This document shows positions 9,195 through 17,818 of a DNA stretch of 64,000 nucleotides, piece by piece. Origin of the DNA: Oscillospiraceae bacterium. GTDB lineage: Bacteria > Bacillota > Clostridia > Oscillospirales > WRJC01. The translations under genes and the position numbers were made by a program. The DNA lies in the NCBI GenBank assembly GCA_009783265.1, contig WRHM01000002.1, positions 30,564-94,563 of the forward strand. Reading direction: 5' to 3'. The first letter of the stretch is position 1; each line of letters starts with the position of its first letter. The notes below the pieces were generated by a model. That model made no database searches, had not been told where the DNA came from, and saw only the letters and a list, made by a program, of their open reading frames with translations.

Positions 9195-9278
9195 GCGGGT
9201 GTGTCGGAATGGCAGACGAGGAGGTCTCAAACACCTTTGGGTAACACCGTGTGGGTTCAAGTCCCACCACCCGCACCA
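9195..9278 (+). tRNA. tRNA-Leu (anticodon CAA)
   Basis: An 84-base class II tRNA with encoded CCA. The acceptor stem GCGGGTG pairs with CACCCGC. The anticodon stem AGGT/ACCT encloses the loop CTCAAAC, giving anticodon CAA (reads UUG). A long variable arm (TTGGGTAACACCG) and a T-arm GTGGG-TTCAAGT-CCCAC follow. It has its own promoter upstream and a terminator hairpin directly downstream. Confidence 0.95.
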
Positions 9279-9287
9279 TGAGGAAAA

Positions 9288-9312
9288 CGTCGTTCTAAAC
9301 GACGCTTTTTTC
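9288..9312 (+). terminator. terminator of tRNA-Leu
   Basis: The 7-bp stem CGTCGTT/AACGACG (9288-9304) with loop CTA is followed by CTTTTTTCT, a standard intrinsic terminator 10 bases after the tRNA end. Confidence 0.85.
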
Positions 9313-9561
9313 TGTGGCAAAATGGGAGTTTTCGTAATGCAGAACATGACAGAGGGAGTTTTGCCTTGTTGGACAAGGGTAAACTGTTGATGAGGATTTG
9401 GGCGGCAGAGAGGAATGGTAGTGTTAATCAATAGACATTAAAATTTTCCACTTTCTCTGTTGTGTAATTGATAACAATTTCGGCTGTCACTTACTTGCGT
9501 TGAATTAATTTTTTAATTAAATCTTTATATAAAATTCATGGGGTATAACCGCCGCGATTTT
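9313..9561. other. non-coding gap after tRNA-Leu
   Basis: This completes the roughly 500-base stretch without a protein gene (9060-9561), whose first half holds a hairpin repeat, the tRNA-Leu promoter, gene and terminator. The remaining 250 bases carry no convincing gene. The first 110 bases are less AT-rich than other spacers here and read as a short open frame with no start or ribosome binding site, possibly a decayed remnant. The rest is AT-rich 3' flank of the lipoprotein gene that ends at 9562. Confidence 0.5.
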
Positions 9562-11199
9562 TTAATAGCACCTACTACACTTTCTGGATTTCCCCGATTC
9601 TGCAATAGTACCAGAACGTATATCTCTTGATCTTGATAATGTATTACACCGATTTGTTGAATGATATACTTCACCGTTTGGCACCCAATAAACGATTTCC
9701 TGCGTTACTATTTTAGGTGGTGCAGTCGTTGCTTCGGTAGGATAAATATATTCGCCTTTACCGCTTGGGTTTCCGTTTACAAATTCACCAACATATATAG
9801 TACCATTTGCCCATTCATATGTTCCCTGACCAGAGCGTACTCCATTTACAAAATTTCCTGAATATTTATCGCCGTTATCATATTCTTGAATATGATAACC
9901 TGTTAATGCTGTTGTGGATTCTTCCATTGTAGTTGGTGGTTCGGTAGGTTTTTCAGTAATGGCAAGCGGTTCTGTTGGTGGCTCTGTTGTAATCGGCGGT
10001 TCAGTAGATGCATTTGCAGGGTCATCTTTATAGGACAAGGAATATGTAACAATTATCTCAATATCTTTTGCGAATACATTTCCTCGCGTATAGTCGATAG
10101 ATCCGCCGATAGAAACGTCTTTAGTTGAACCCTCTGCTGTTATTCCAAAGTAAATATCGTATACAGGAACTTCTATGATGTTAGTAAAACCTTGTTCTGT
10201 CAGCGAAGCAATAACATCTTTATAATTTTCGCCTCTAAAGTTACTTCTCGAAGACATTATTTTTGCTTCATTTTCAGCCAAGGTATTTTTAGAATCAAGG
10301 TATAATGTTTCTACGACTATTTTATCGCTATGACAAGAAATCCTGTATGATACATCTATATCACTACAAACCTCTATAGTTGTTTCGCTCTTTATTGATG
10401 ACGATTCTGCGCTCAAAAAAGTGAAAGTATAAGTACCTTCTTTTAGCCTATATGTATGGTCGGCGTCTATTCCGTGTTCAAGTGCATACTGCTCCGTTCC
10501 ATCAAGAAGAATTTTAACCCCATACTTGCTAAAAAGGAGGTTTGATATGAAATTGATATGCATCTGAACTGTATATTTTTCATAAGGGAGATGGCAAACG
10601 ATGGATACATTTGCGTTTATCGGGTATTTTTCACCTTTTTCAAACACCGAGTTTCCGTTAATAAAAACTTCGTTTATAAATTCGGAATCAGCATCATCAG
10701 GGTCTAAATCGTATTCTTCATTGATGATTATGTTTTCAATGTCAGCATTTGCAAACATTTGCATAATCGAATCAATATCCATACTTTTAGCCTCGATAGA
10801 TGAGAGGGGAACACTAATCGTTTTTAAAGAGTGGTACGATATTACGACCTCGCTGTCAGTGGGAAAACTATCTTGTGTTGAAAAATTATTGTTACCGTTA
10901 ATCGATACCGATTCAATGTTACCCTCTTTATCAGATTCTATTAAATCTAAATCTTCAATAGGCAACGCGCTGACTTTGGTAAATCCAGCTTCCGTCAATG
11001 AAGCTGATATCGACTGATAATCTTTGCCAATATAATCATTTGCTGAATAAAGGAAGCTTACTGTTTTACTTTCGCTCGGAGTGTTATTGTTGCCGCTCGA
11101 ATTGTCCAAATTGTTGTTACTACCTGAGCAAGCCGTTAATGAAAACGCCATAGTCAACACAAACAAAAGAGCAAATATATATGGTTTCGTTGGTTTCAT
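9562..11199 (-). CDS. lipoprotein with PASTA-like domains, MORN repeats and Cys-rich tail
   Basis: A 545-residue exported lipoprotein of unknown function. The signal peptide ends in the lipobox LTAC (Cys24). Two similar blocks (about residues 48-120 and 310-380) share the pattern Y-G-x-DY-x-x-x-x-ASLTE-GF, which resembles PASTA-type wall-binding modules. A Thr/Pro/Glu-rich linker (TTEPPTEP repeats) follows. Two to three MORN repeats come next (YDNGDKYSGNFVNG, YVGEFVNG). The tail (VYHSTNRC...CSRC) resembles the His/Cys clusters that end many clostridial surface proteins. AAGGAG precedes the ATG. It sits beside a tRNA gene with no functional neighbours, which is compatible with acquisition by transfer. 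Domain names are by eye. Confidence 0.75.
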   Translation of the reverse strand: MKPTKPYIFALLFVLTMAFSLTACSGSNNNLDNSSGNNNTPSESKTVSFLYSANDYIGKDYQSISASLTEAGFTKVSALPIEDLDLIESDKEGNIESVSINGNNNFSTQDSFPTDSEVVISYHSLKTISVPLSSIEAKSMDIDSIMQMFANADIENIIINEEYDLDPDDADSEFINEVFINGNSVFEKGEKYPINANVSIVCHLPYEKYTVQMHINFISNLLFSKYGVKILLDGTEQYALEHGIDADHTYRLKEGTYTFTFLSAESSSIKSETTIEVCSDIDVSYRISCHSDKIVVETLYLDSKNTLAENEAKIMSSRSNFRGENYKDVIASLTEQGFTNIIEVPVYDIYFGITAEGSTKDVSIGGSIDYTRGNVFAKDIEIIVTYSLSYKDDPANASTEPPITTEPPTEPLAITEKPTEPPTTMEESTTALTGYHIQEYDNGDKYSGNFVNGVRSGQGTYEWANGTIYVGEFVNGNPSGKGEYIYPTEATTAPPKIVTQEIVYWVPNGEVYHSTNRCNTLSRSRDIRSGTIAESGKSRKCSRCY

Positions 11200-11291
11200 A
11201 AAAACTCCTTTTTCATGCCCTTAATTTCGCGGATCAAATTGACCCGAAATGTTGTTATCCCTGAGTATTTTAAATAATAAAAATCTATTTT

Positions 11292-12593
11292 TTATTCCAT
11301 AACCATAGATAATCCGTAATAATTTTGCGAATCGTTATTTTCATATTTTATATCTATCACAATATCGCCTTTTTTATTTATGACCCCGACTTTGTTTCCC
11401 ATTCTTACAATCGCAAGATTCGATTCAAAATCAGATATTGCGTAATACTGAGGGTTTATAATATATCTGCCTTTTTTATCTATAACTCCCCATTTATCCC
11501 CGACAGATACCACCGCGACCCCGCCTTTAAATTTTCTGTAACCCGTAAACTGAGGGGCTATTACCTGATAACCTTTTTTATCTATAACGCAATATAAATC
11601 AGTATCGCTGTTATCTATATCTTCAAGCGCGAACGCCATCCCCTCTGAAAAATCGGAACATTCGGTATATAATGCGTATATCATAAAATTTGCTTTTCTG
11701 TCTATATATCCGTATAAATTATTTTTGCTTACTCTGCTTAAATTTTCTGAAAAAATTCCCGCGTATTTATAAATAAAATCTATAATAATTTTACCTTTTT
11801 TATTTATATAACCGTAATTTCCGTCTTTTTTGGCTAAAATAAAAGAATCGCCGAATGACTTGTCTATTTCCTGATACTCGATTTCGTTAATATTATCGCC
11901 TTTTTTATTTATAAGACCCCATAAACCGTTTTTTTCGACAGCTGCGCACCCATTCGAAAAGTTTGACACTGTATCATACTGCGGGTTTATTTTTATAACG
12001 CCTTTTTTATTTATATAACCCCAGTAACCGCCGATTTTTACAGCCGCGAAACCGTCGTTGAAACTATACGCATCCTCAAATTTTGCCGGAATTACAAAAT
12101 CGCCTTTTTTATTGATATATCCGTAATATCCGTCAACAGATACAACGGCTAAATTTTCTGAAAAAGCACGCGCCGAATCAAAATTTATTTTGATTTTTTG
12201 CTTCCCGGTTTTATCCACATAACCGTATTTTCCGTCTGAGCATACAACGGCTAATTTTTCAGAAAACGAATATATTCTCTCGTCATATAATGCCGGGATC
12301 AATATTTTCCCGGTTTTATTCATAAATCCGAATTTATTATTTTCCATAAATGAAAAACCGGCAAGTTTTAAATTTTCTTTTTTGGGCAGATTGCCGGCGA
12401 GCATAATTACGCATGTTATAAACAAAACGACGCATATCGTAATTATCAGATTATTATATATTTGATTTTTATTATTTGAATTTGGATTCTCTGTTTTGCT
12501 TTTATTAAATTGCTTATTATTTTGATTATTATTATTTATTTGTTTTGATTTTGTGCTTATAGTTGAATTATTATTTTCTGCAATAATTATCAC
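11292..12593 (-). CDS. WG-repeat protein, membrane anchored
   Basis: A 433-residue protein made of about ten WG (KWG-type) repeats of roughly 35-40 residues, each with a G-Y/W/F-G-[YFLV]-[IM]-[ND]-K-x-G core such as KFGFMNKTGK and YWGYINKKG. A single membrane helix at about residues 50-70 follows an Asn/Lys-rich cytoplasmic start, so the repeat domain is predicted outside the cell. WG repeats form beta-propeller-like binding modules; no ligand can be assigned. The start is a GTG at 12593 with a poor ribosome binding site. It is a single-gene unit, divergent from pyrE. Confidence 0.8.
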   Translation of the reverse strand: MIIIAENNNSTISTKSKQINNNNQNNKQFNKSKTENPNSNNKNQIYNNLIITICVVLFITCVIMLAGNLPKKENLKLAGFSFMENNKFGFMNKTGKILIPALYDERIYSFSEKLAVVCSDGKYGYVDKTGKQKIKINFDSARAFSENLAVVSVDGYYGYINKKGDFVIPAKFEDAYSFNDGFAAVKIGGYWGYINKKGVIKINPQYDTVSNFSNGCAAVEKNGLWGLINKKGDNINEIEYQEIDKSFGDSFILAKKDGNYGYINKKGKIIIDFIYKYAGIFSENLSRVSKNNLYGYIDRKANFMIYALYTECSDFSEGMAFALEDIDNSDTDLYCVIDKKGYQVIAPQFTGYRKFKGGVAVVSVGDKWGVIDKKGRYIINPQYYAISDFESNLAIVRMGNKVGVINKKGDIVIDIKYENNDSQNYYGLSMVME

Positions 12594-12653
12594 CTGTCTT
12601 AAAATAAATTATAGATTATTTATTATATAATATTTTAATATATATATCATAAT

Positions 12654-12683
12654 TTGTCAAGCGGAAGAGTATTTTATTATAAT
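12654..12683 (+). promoter_or_regulatory. candidate promoter of pyrE
   Basis: TTGTCA (12654-12659), an 18-base spacer and TATAAT (12678-12683) lie about 90 bases before the pyrE start. No pyrimidine attenuator or riboswitch structure was recognised in the leader. Confidence 0.55.
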
Positions 12684-12772
12684 AAAAATTTTAAATTTAT
12701 ATTATGTTCTGTAATTATATTAATATAAAATTATTTATAAATAAAAAATAAAAATCAGGAGAAAAATAAATC

Positions 12773-13453
12773 ATGCTTAAATTTAAAGAAGATTTGGTTT
12801 TGTTTTTAATACGGACCGGAGCGTTAAAATTCGGGGAATTTACGACAAAGAGCGGCAGGCATTCGCCGTATTTTATAAATGCCGGAAGTTTCAGGAGCGG
12901 CGAGCATATTGAAACTCTGGGGAATTTTTACGCGGACTGTATTATGAATTCTGAAAGCGTGAAAAACGATTTTGATATTTTATTCGGTCCGGCTTATAAA
13001 GGCATACCGTTGTGTATTTCTACGGCTTGCGCATTATACAGGAAATATAATATAAACAAAGAATATTGTTTTAACAGGAAAGAAATAAAAGATCATGGCG
13101 AAGGCGGAATGTTTGTAGGGGCGTCTATTAAAAACGGCGACAAACTTATCATAATCGAAGATGTTGTTACTGCGGGAACGCAAATAAGAGAAACTCTGCC
13201 GCTGATAAAAAATTATGCCGACGTGATAATAAAAGATATATTTATATTGGCTGACCGTATGGAAATAGGTTATAACGGCAAAACCGCGCCACAGGAAATA
13301 AAAGAAGAATTCGGAATAACCGTGCATTCTATTGTAAACGTCAGGGAAATAATTGATTTTATGTATAACCGTGAAATCGACGGAAAAATATTGCTTGATA
13401 AACTGCAAAAAGATAAAATGGAACGCTATCTTGAAATATATTGCGTGAAATAA
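12773..13453 (+). CDS. pyrE: orotate phosphoribosyltransferase
   Basis: Converts orotate and PRPP to orotidine 5'-monophosphate in pyrimidine synthesis. The N-terminal substrate region reads GEFTTKSGRHSPYFINAG. The loop KEIKDHGEGG carries catalytic residues. The PRPP-binding motif is IIIEDVVTAGTQIRE, with its acidic pair followed by TAGT. The length of 226 residues is normal. An AGGAGAAAA site precedes the ATG. The gene stands alone here without other pyr genes, about 110 bases before an XRE regulator that has its own promoter. Confidence 0.95.
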   Translation: MLKFKEDLVLFLIRTGALKFGEFTTKSGRHSPYFINAGSFRSGEHIETLGNFYADCIMNSESVKNDFDILFGPAYKGIPLCISTACALYRKYNINKEYCFNRKEIKDHGEGGMFVGASIKNGDKLIIIEDVVTAGTQIRETLPLIKNYADVIIKDIFILADRMEIGYNGKTAPQEIKEEFGITVHSIVNVREIIDFMYNREIDGKILLDKLQKDKMERYLEIYCVK

Positions 13454-13473
13454 TAAAAATTTTTAAAATCCTC

Positions 13474-13502
13474 TTGACTTTTTATATAATATATTATATA
13501 AT
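13474..13502 (+). promoter_or_regulatory. consensus promoter of the XRE regulator
   Basis: TTGACT (13474-13479), a spacer of exactly 17 bases, and TATAAT (13497-13502), upstream of the regulator at 13563. The -10 is overlapped by a long palindrome, suggesting repression at this promoter. Confidence 0.75.
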
Positions 13503-13530
13503 TAAAGTAAATTATATTTACTTTAATTAT
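13498..13530. promoter_or_regulatory. operator-like palindrome at the XRE regulator promoter
   Basis: A perfect inverted repeat with 14-base arms (13498-13511 and 13517-13530) around TTATA; the core is ATTAAAGTAAA/TTTACTTTAAT. It overlaps the -10 element and the expected transcription start. This is the position expected for an autoregulatory operator of the downstream helix-turn-helix protein. Confidence 0.6.
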
Positions 13531-13562
13531 TTTTAATTTTTTTATAGGTGATTGATAAATTT

Positions 13563-14468
13563 ATGGAAAACACAAATAAAATAAAAGAATTGAGTCTGGG
13601 GAAAAAAATCCGCCAGATAAGAATAGATAGAAAAATAACCCAGCAGGAGCTTGTCGGGGATTTTATAACCCGAAATATGCTGAGCCAAATTGAAAACGAC
13701 GTCGCCACGCCGTCTATAAAAACGCTGCAATATATAGCTGATCATCTTGAAGTGCCGTTATCTTTTTTAATGGTGGGCGAACACGACGACGATTTTAATA
13801 AAAATTACGAATTTGACGATGTGGAGACGATAAGCTCAAAAGCCAAACAAATATATTTTGAGGGCGATTATTTAAAATATATAGAAATATGCGAAAATAA
13901 TCCTGAAATCATCAGCAATATTAAAGATAACAAATATCAGAAAGAAAACGCAATGCTTTTAGGGTTTGCATGTCTGGAAGCGGCTTCTGAATTTTTTATA
14001 GGCGGCGAAAAAAACAAATGTATGGATTATTGTAAAAAAGCCGAAAACTGCGTTAATAATTTAAGTGAATTTACTCAGGGAAAGCAAATAAAACGTCAGG
14101 CGGAATTATATAGATTTTTATGCCAGCCTGTACTGACAGAAAACGGTGAAGAATATAAGCCGTCAAAAATAGTGAATATTAATAATATTAATTCAGATAA
14201 TTTTATATATAAAACATTTGACGAAAACGGGGTTTGCAGGTTTAAAATAATGGCGGCGCACAGATGTCTGCAAAAAAACGACCCGGAAAATGCGCTGGGA
14301 TATTTGCGCGACGTCGAAATATTTTTGGAAGATTTAGATAATCATCCGTATAAAAAAGATTTGTATAAACTTTTTGAGATGTATTATGTAAAAGTAGAAG
14401 ATTACCGGAACGCGCATTTATACAGCTCTAAAATTTTGAGTTTATATGCCGGGCAAAATAAGAAATAA
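13563..14468 (+). CDS. XRE-family helix-turn-helix regulator with TPR-like C-terminal domain
   Basis: A 301-residue regulator. The N-terminal 65 residues are a Cro/C1-type helix-turn-helix (KIRQIRIDRKITQQELVGDF...ISQIENDVATPSIKTLQYIAD). The rest is helical and resembles the TPR-like sensor part of Rgg/PlcR-type regulators, so a small-molecule or peptide signal is possible, but no ligand can be named. I prefer ATG 13563, 12 bases after TAGGTG; a GTG at 13548 inside that site is in frame but less likely. A membrane protein gene follows after 18 bases and may be its partner. A palindrome over its own promoter suggests autoregulation. Confidence 0.8.
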   Translation: MENTNKIKELSLGKKIRQIRIDRKITQQELVGDFITRNMLSQIENDVATPSIKTLQYIADHLEVPLSFLMVGEHDDDFNKNYEFDDVETISSKAKQIYFEGDYLKYIEICENNPEIISNIKDNKYQKENAMLLGFACLEAASEFFIGGEKNKCMDYCKKAENCVNNLSEFTQGKQIKRQAELYRFLCQPVLTENGEEYKPSKIVNINNINSDNFIYKTFDENGVCRFKIMAAHRCLQKNDPENALGYLRDVEIFLEDLDNHPYKKDLYKLFEMYYVKVEDYRNAHLYSSKILSLYAGQNKK

Positions 14469-14486
14469 ACGACAGGAGAAAAAATA

Positions 14487-15005
14487 ATGACATATTTGAA
14501 AAATGCTTTGTTATACATAGTTTATTTATTCGGAGCGTCTTTACTGGCACTTGTAATGTCAATTTTAAGTTATATAGTAAATGCAATAACAATGGATGAA
14601 TATATACGGACTTTGTTTTTGACAATAATCATGATATTATCAATGATTATTACTTTATACATTATATTTTATCAATTAGGTTACAAGAGAGCAAGTAGTC
14701 ACGAAAATTATAAAAAGTTTGAATTATTAATAAGTATTTTATTAACTATCGCAATACATTTTATAATAGCATTATTATCAAATTTTTTTTCGTTTTTATA
14801 TTTACCAGTAGCCTATTTAGGCGGATTAATTATAGGCAATACTTATATTGATACAATAGCGTCGCTTGTAAATACACATTTTCATATTATGATTTTATCG
14901 TATTTTTTAATGATGATACCGCTTATAGCGTCGATGATATTTGGGTTTAATAAAGGTGCGAAAAAACGACAAAAAGATAGAAAAAAGGTAGTATCTGGTA
15001 ACTAA
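14487..15005 (+). CDS. small integral membrane protein
   Basis: A 172-residue protein with four or five predicted membrane helices (about residues 8-30, 40-60, 80-100, 105-120, 135-155) and a basic C-terminal tail ending KKRQKDRKK. No family was recognised. A CAGGAG site precedes the ATG. It lies 18 bases after the XRE regulator and is probably cotranscribed with it, so the regulator may control or sense through it. Confidence 0.65.
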   Translation: MTYLKNALLYIVYLFGASLLALVMSILSYIVNAITMDEYIRTLFLTIIMILSMIITLYIIFYQLGYKRASSHENYKKFELLISILLTIAIHFIIALLSNFFSFLYLPVAYLGGLIIGNTYIDTIASLVNTHFHIMILSYFLMMIPLIASMIFGFNKGAKKRQKDRKKVVSGN

Positions 15006-15222
15006 CCGATAAATAAACATTAATTTTACGTAAATTTTACTTGAAAAATATAAAAATTATATTATAATATATATATCGACAAATATTTTAGGTGGTGAAT
15101 GTATGAAAGAATTACCAGCCAGAAAAAGCATTCGCCTAAAAGGGTATGATTATTCAAACGCAGGATATTATTTTCTAACGATGTGTGTTGAGGACGGACA
15201 TGAGATGCTGGGTACGGTTGTC

Positions 15223-15250
15223 GTAGGGGACGGCGTCCTCGACGTCCCGT
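15223..15250 (+). repeat. hairpin repeat inside the RAYT gene, copy C
   Basis: This GTAGGGGACGGCGTCCTCGA-type unit is translated as the VGDGVLDVP segment of the transposase. It shares about 22 identical bases, in opposite orientation, with copy D, and is related to the intergenic copies at 3951-3983 and 9080-9104. Confidence 0.7.
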
Positions 15251-15416
15251 TCGTAGAGTTATCCGAATACGGTATAATTGCAGAAAAACGTATTTGCGCA
15301 ATAGATGATCATTACGAACACATATCGATTCAGAATTATGTCGTCATGCCAAATCATATTCATATATTATTGGCTGTATTAATCGATAGGGAAACCGAGA
15401 CGAATATAAAATGTAA

Positions 15417-15442
15417 CGGTCGTCGAGGACGCCGTCCCCTAC
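15417..15442 (-). repeat. hairpin repeat inside the RAYT gene, copy D
   Basis: Inverted copy of the unit at 15223-15250, next to the frameshift. In the downstream frame it reads as an SRTPSPTNA-type linker, which is the expected reading for RAYT proteins of this group, so the frameshift lies just before it. Confidence 0.7.
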
Positions 15443-15656
15443 AAATGCGGTTATACCGTCGTTTATTTCTACATTGAAACGGTTTATACATAAAGATTGC
15501 GGTTTTGTATTGTTTCAACGTGGTTGTCACGACCGTATAATTCGTGACGAAGCCGAATATCAAATCAGATGGAATTATATAGACAATAACCCAATACGGT
15601 GGGCGGAAGACGATTATTTTATTATATAATATTTAAAACTATAGGGAAGTAAAAGT

Positions 15657-17756
15657 ATGAAAGACGGAGAATATAAAAATTATTTTGCAAACAGGGAATT
15701 ATCTTTTTTGAATTTTAATAAAAGAGTTCTGGAAGAATCTGCGGACAAATCTGTGCCGCTTCTTGAAAGATTTAAGTTTATTTCGATATTTCATTCTAAT
15801 TTAGACGAATTTTATATGATCAGGGTAGGCAGTTTATACGAAAAATCTTTGCTTAAAGACGATGGATTAAACGATAATAAAACCGGCTGGAGCCCCGATA
15901 AGCAGCTTAGAGAAATTTTTCGCGCGACAAAAGAATTATATGTCGAAGCTGATAAAATGTTCTGGAACGCCGCGGCTTTACTTGATGAAAAAAATATAAA
16001 ATACTGCAAATTCGACGGACTCAAAGAAAACGAAAGAAAATGGCTTAAAAATTATTTCAGGCGTGAAATAATGCCGCTTTTATCACCTCAGATAATAGAT
16101 TCAAAACATCCTTTCCCGCATCTTTTCAATAAACAGATATATATAATTCTTGAATTAATTCATGAAAATAAAAATTCTTACGGGATTATATCCCAGAATA
16201 AAAATATAGACAGGATAATTAAAATCCCGGCAAAAGATAAAGAATATAAATATATTTTATCAGAAGATGTTATATATAAATACGCAAAAGAATTATTTAA
16301 AAAGCATAAAGTCTTATCTAAATTTTTAATAAGAATAACGAGAAATGCCGATATAACCGTTGAAGATTCTTTTTCGGATTATGAGAGCTATAATTCAAAT
16401 ATAGACTACCGGACATACATGAACGATATTTTAAAAAAAAGAGGCAAACTCGCGCCTGTCAGGCTTGAATTAAATAACGCGTATAAAAACAGAATAAACG
16501 CTTTGAAAAAATATTTATGCCCGAAATTGAATATCCGCGAGGATCAGGTTTTTATTTCAAATGCTCCGTTAGACCAGAATTTTATTTTTGAAATCAAAGA
16601 AAAAATAGAAAAAACAGGCGAATTAAATGAACTTTTAGCCGATGATATGCTGTATCCAGCGATAAATCCGGTTTCACCGGATAAAATAAACGCAATTTCT
16701 TCTGTTATTAAAACAATCGAAACGGGCAGGGAAGATATATTTTTGCATTTTCCAAGGCATACTATAAAATCATATCTTAAACTATTAGAAGAAGCCGTAT
16801 ATGATCCCGATACTGTAGGCGTAAAAATAACGCTATACAGGCTAAGTGAAAATTCCCAGATAATAAATTATTTATGCAGTCTTGCCGAAATGGGGAAAGA
16901 CGTCACGGCAGTCGTCGAGCTTCAGGCGCGTTTTGACGAAGAAAATAATATAAACTGGTCAAAAAGATTAGAAGAAGCAGGCTGTAATGTTATATACGGG
17001 ATAGACGGCTATAAGATACATTCGAAAATCACGCTTATCACAAAAAAATCCGGAAACGATATAAAATATATAACGCATTTAGGCACGGGAAATTATAACG
17101 AAAAAACCGCGAAATTATACACGGACGTAGGAATTATTACGTCTGATACAAATATCGGCAAAGACGCTTTAAAATTTTTTAATTCTATAACGACATCAGA
17201 CCCAACAGACGATTATTCATGTTTGCTTGTTGCGCCCCTGCAATTTAAAAGCGAAATAATAAAATTTATAAACGAAGAAATCGAAAACGTCAGGGCAGGG
17301 AAGAGTGGATATATAAAATTAAAAATGAATTCGCTGACAGATAAAGCTATAATCGAGGAATTGGTAAAAGCATCACAGAACGGCGTCAAAGTTGATTTAT
17401 TGATACGGGGGATATGCTGTTTATTGCCCGGAATCAAAGATAAAACCGAAAATATAAGGGTTGTAAGCATAGTTGGGCGTTTTTTAGAGCATTCGCGGAT
17501 ATTTATTTTCGGAAAAGATAAAGTTTATATAAGCTCTGCGGATTTGATGACGCGGAACACGACAAGGCGGCTTGAGATTGCCGCCCCGGTATTCGACGAA
17601 AAAATAAAAGCCGAACTTGAAAAAATATTTGATTTATATTTTAAAGATAACGTAAAATCGCGTGAATTATGCTCAAACGGCACATATAAAAAAATCGACG
17701 GGGTATTCGAAAATTATATCGACGCGCAGGACAAATTATTTGTGAATGTAAAATAA
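15657..17756 (+). CDS. ppk1: polyphosphate kinase 1
   Basis: Reversibly polymerises the terminal phosphate of ATP into inorganic polyphosphate. The 699-residue protein shows the N-terminal signature FANRELSFLNFNKRVLEE, the HSNLDEFYMIRVGSL block, and the two catalytic histidines of the phospholipase D-like halves: His455 in KIHSKITLI and His612 in LEHSRIFIFG. Their spacing of 157 residues equals that of the E. coli enzyme (435/592). A GGGAAGTAAAAGT stretch precedes the ATG. No exopolyphosphatase (ppx) is adjacent. A terminator hairpin follows. Confidence 0.95.
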   Translation: MKDGEYKNYFANRELSFLNFNKRVLEESADKSVPLLERFKFISIFHSNLDEFYMIRVGSLYEKSLLKDDGLNDNKTGWSPDKQLREIFRATKELYVEADKMFWNAAALLDEKNIKYCKFDGLKENERKWLKNYFRREIMPLLSPQIIDSKHPFPHLFNKQIYIILELIHENKNSYGIISQNKNIDRIIKIPAKDKEYKYILSEDVIYKYAKELFKKHKVLSKFLIRITRNADITVEDSFSDYESYNSNIDYRTYMNDILKKRGKLAPVRLELNNAYKNRINALKKYLCPKLNIREDQVFISNAPLDQNFIFEIKEKIEKTGELNELLADDMLYPAINPVSPDKINAISSVIKTIETGREDIFLHFPRHTIKSYLKLLEEAVYDPDTVGVKITLYRLSENSQIINYLCSLAEMGKDVTAVVELQARFDEENNINWSKRLEEAGCNVIYGIDGYKIHSKITLITKKSGNDIKYITHLGTGNYNEKTAKLYTDVGIITSDTNIGKDALKFFNSITTSDPTDDYSCLLVAPLQFKSEIIKFINEEIENVRAGKSGYIKLKMNSLTDKAIIEELVKASQNGVKVDLLIRGICCLLPGIKDKTENIRVVSIVGRFLEHSRIFIFGKDKVYISSADLMTRNTTRRLEIAAPVFDEKIKAELEKIFDLYFKDNVKSRELCSNGTYKKIDGVFENYIDAQDKLFVNVK

Positions 17757-17761
17757 ATTAT

Positions 17762-17790
17762 AAAGGCGGGTTTTATACCCGCCTTTTGCA
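17762..17790. terminator. bidirectional terminator between ppk1 and the BlaI-type gene
   Basis: The 9-bp stem AAAGGCGGG/CCCGCCTTT (17762-17770 and 17778-17786) with loop TTTTATA lies between two converging genes. T-rich flanks on both strands suit it to both. Confidence 0.85.
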
Positions 17791-17818
17791 TTTTAAAATA
17801 TAATATAACATGTTTGTT

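Larger units (their letters stand above)
15103..15629 (+). pseudogene. REP-associated tyrosine transposase (RAYT), frameshifted
   Basis: The first part (15103-15477) reads LPARKSIRLKGYDYSNAGYYF and carries the HUH-type motif MPNHIHIL of Y1 transposases. This frame ends at 15477. The missing C-terminal half continues in another frame to the TAA at 15627-15629, with FQRGCHDRIIRDE and YIDNNPIRWAEDD, both typical of RAYT proteins. A frameshift near 15380-15425 therefore disrupts the gene. Two inverted copies of a hairpin repeat lie inside the coding region (15223-15250 and 15417-15442). Active members of the family are single-strand transposases linked to REP repeats. AGGTGGTGA precedes the ATG. 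Confidence 0.85.

Noticed and set aside
9070..9431. Short open frames on both strands across the tRNA-Leu gene
   Set aside because: They read through the tRNA and its terminator, lack ribosome binding sites, and are known artefacts of tRNA shadowing.
11292..12593. Recurrent CCTTTTTTATTTAT-like DNA units that could suggest a repeat array or CRISPR
   Set aside because: They are the coding counterpart of the INKKG cores of the WG repeats; the spacing varies with the protein repeat and there are no unique spacers.
13548..13562. GTG start for the XRE regulator at 13548
   Set aside because: The GTG is inside the probable ribosome binding site TAGGTG for ATG 13563.
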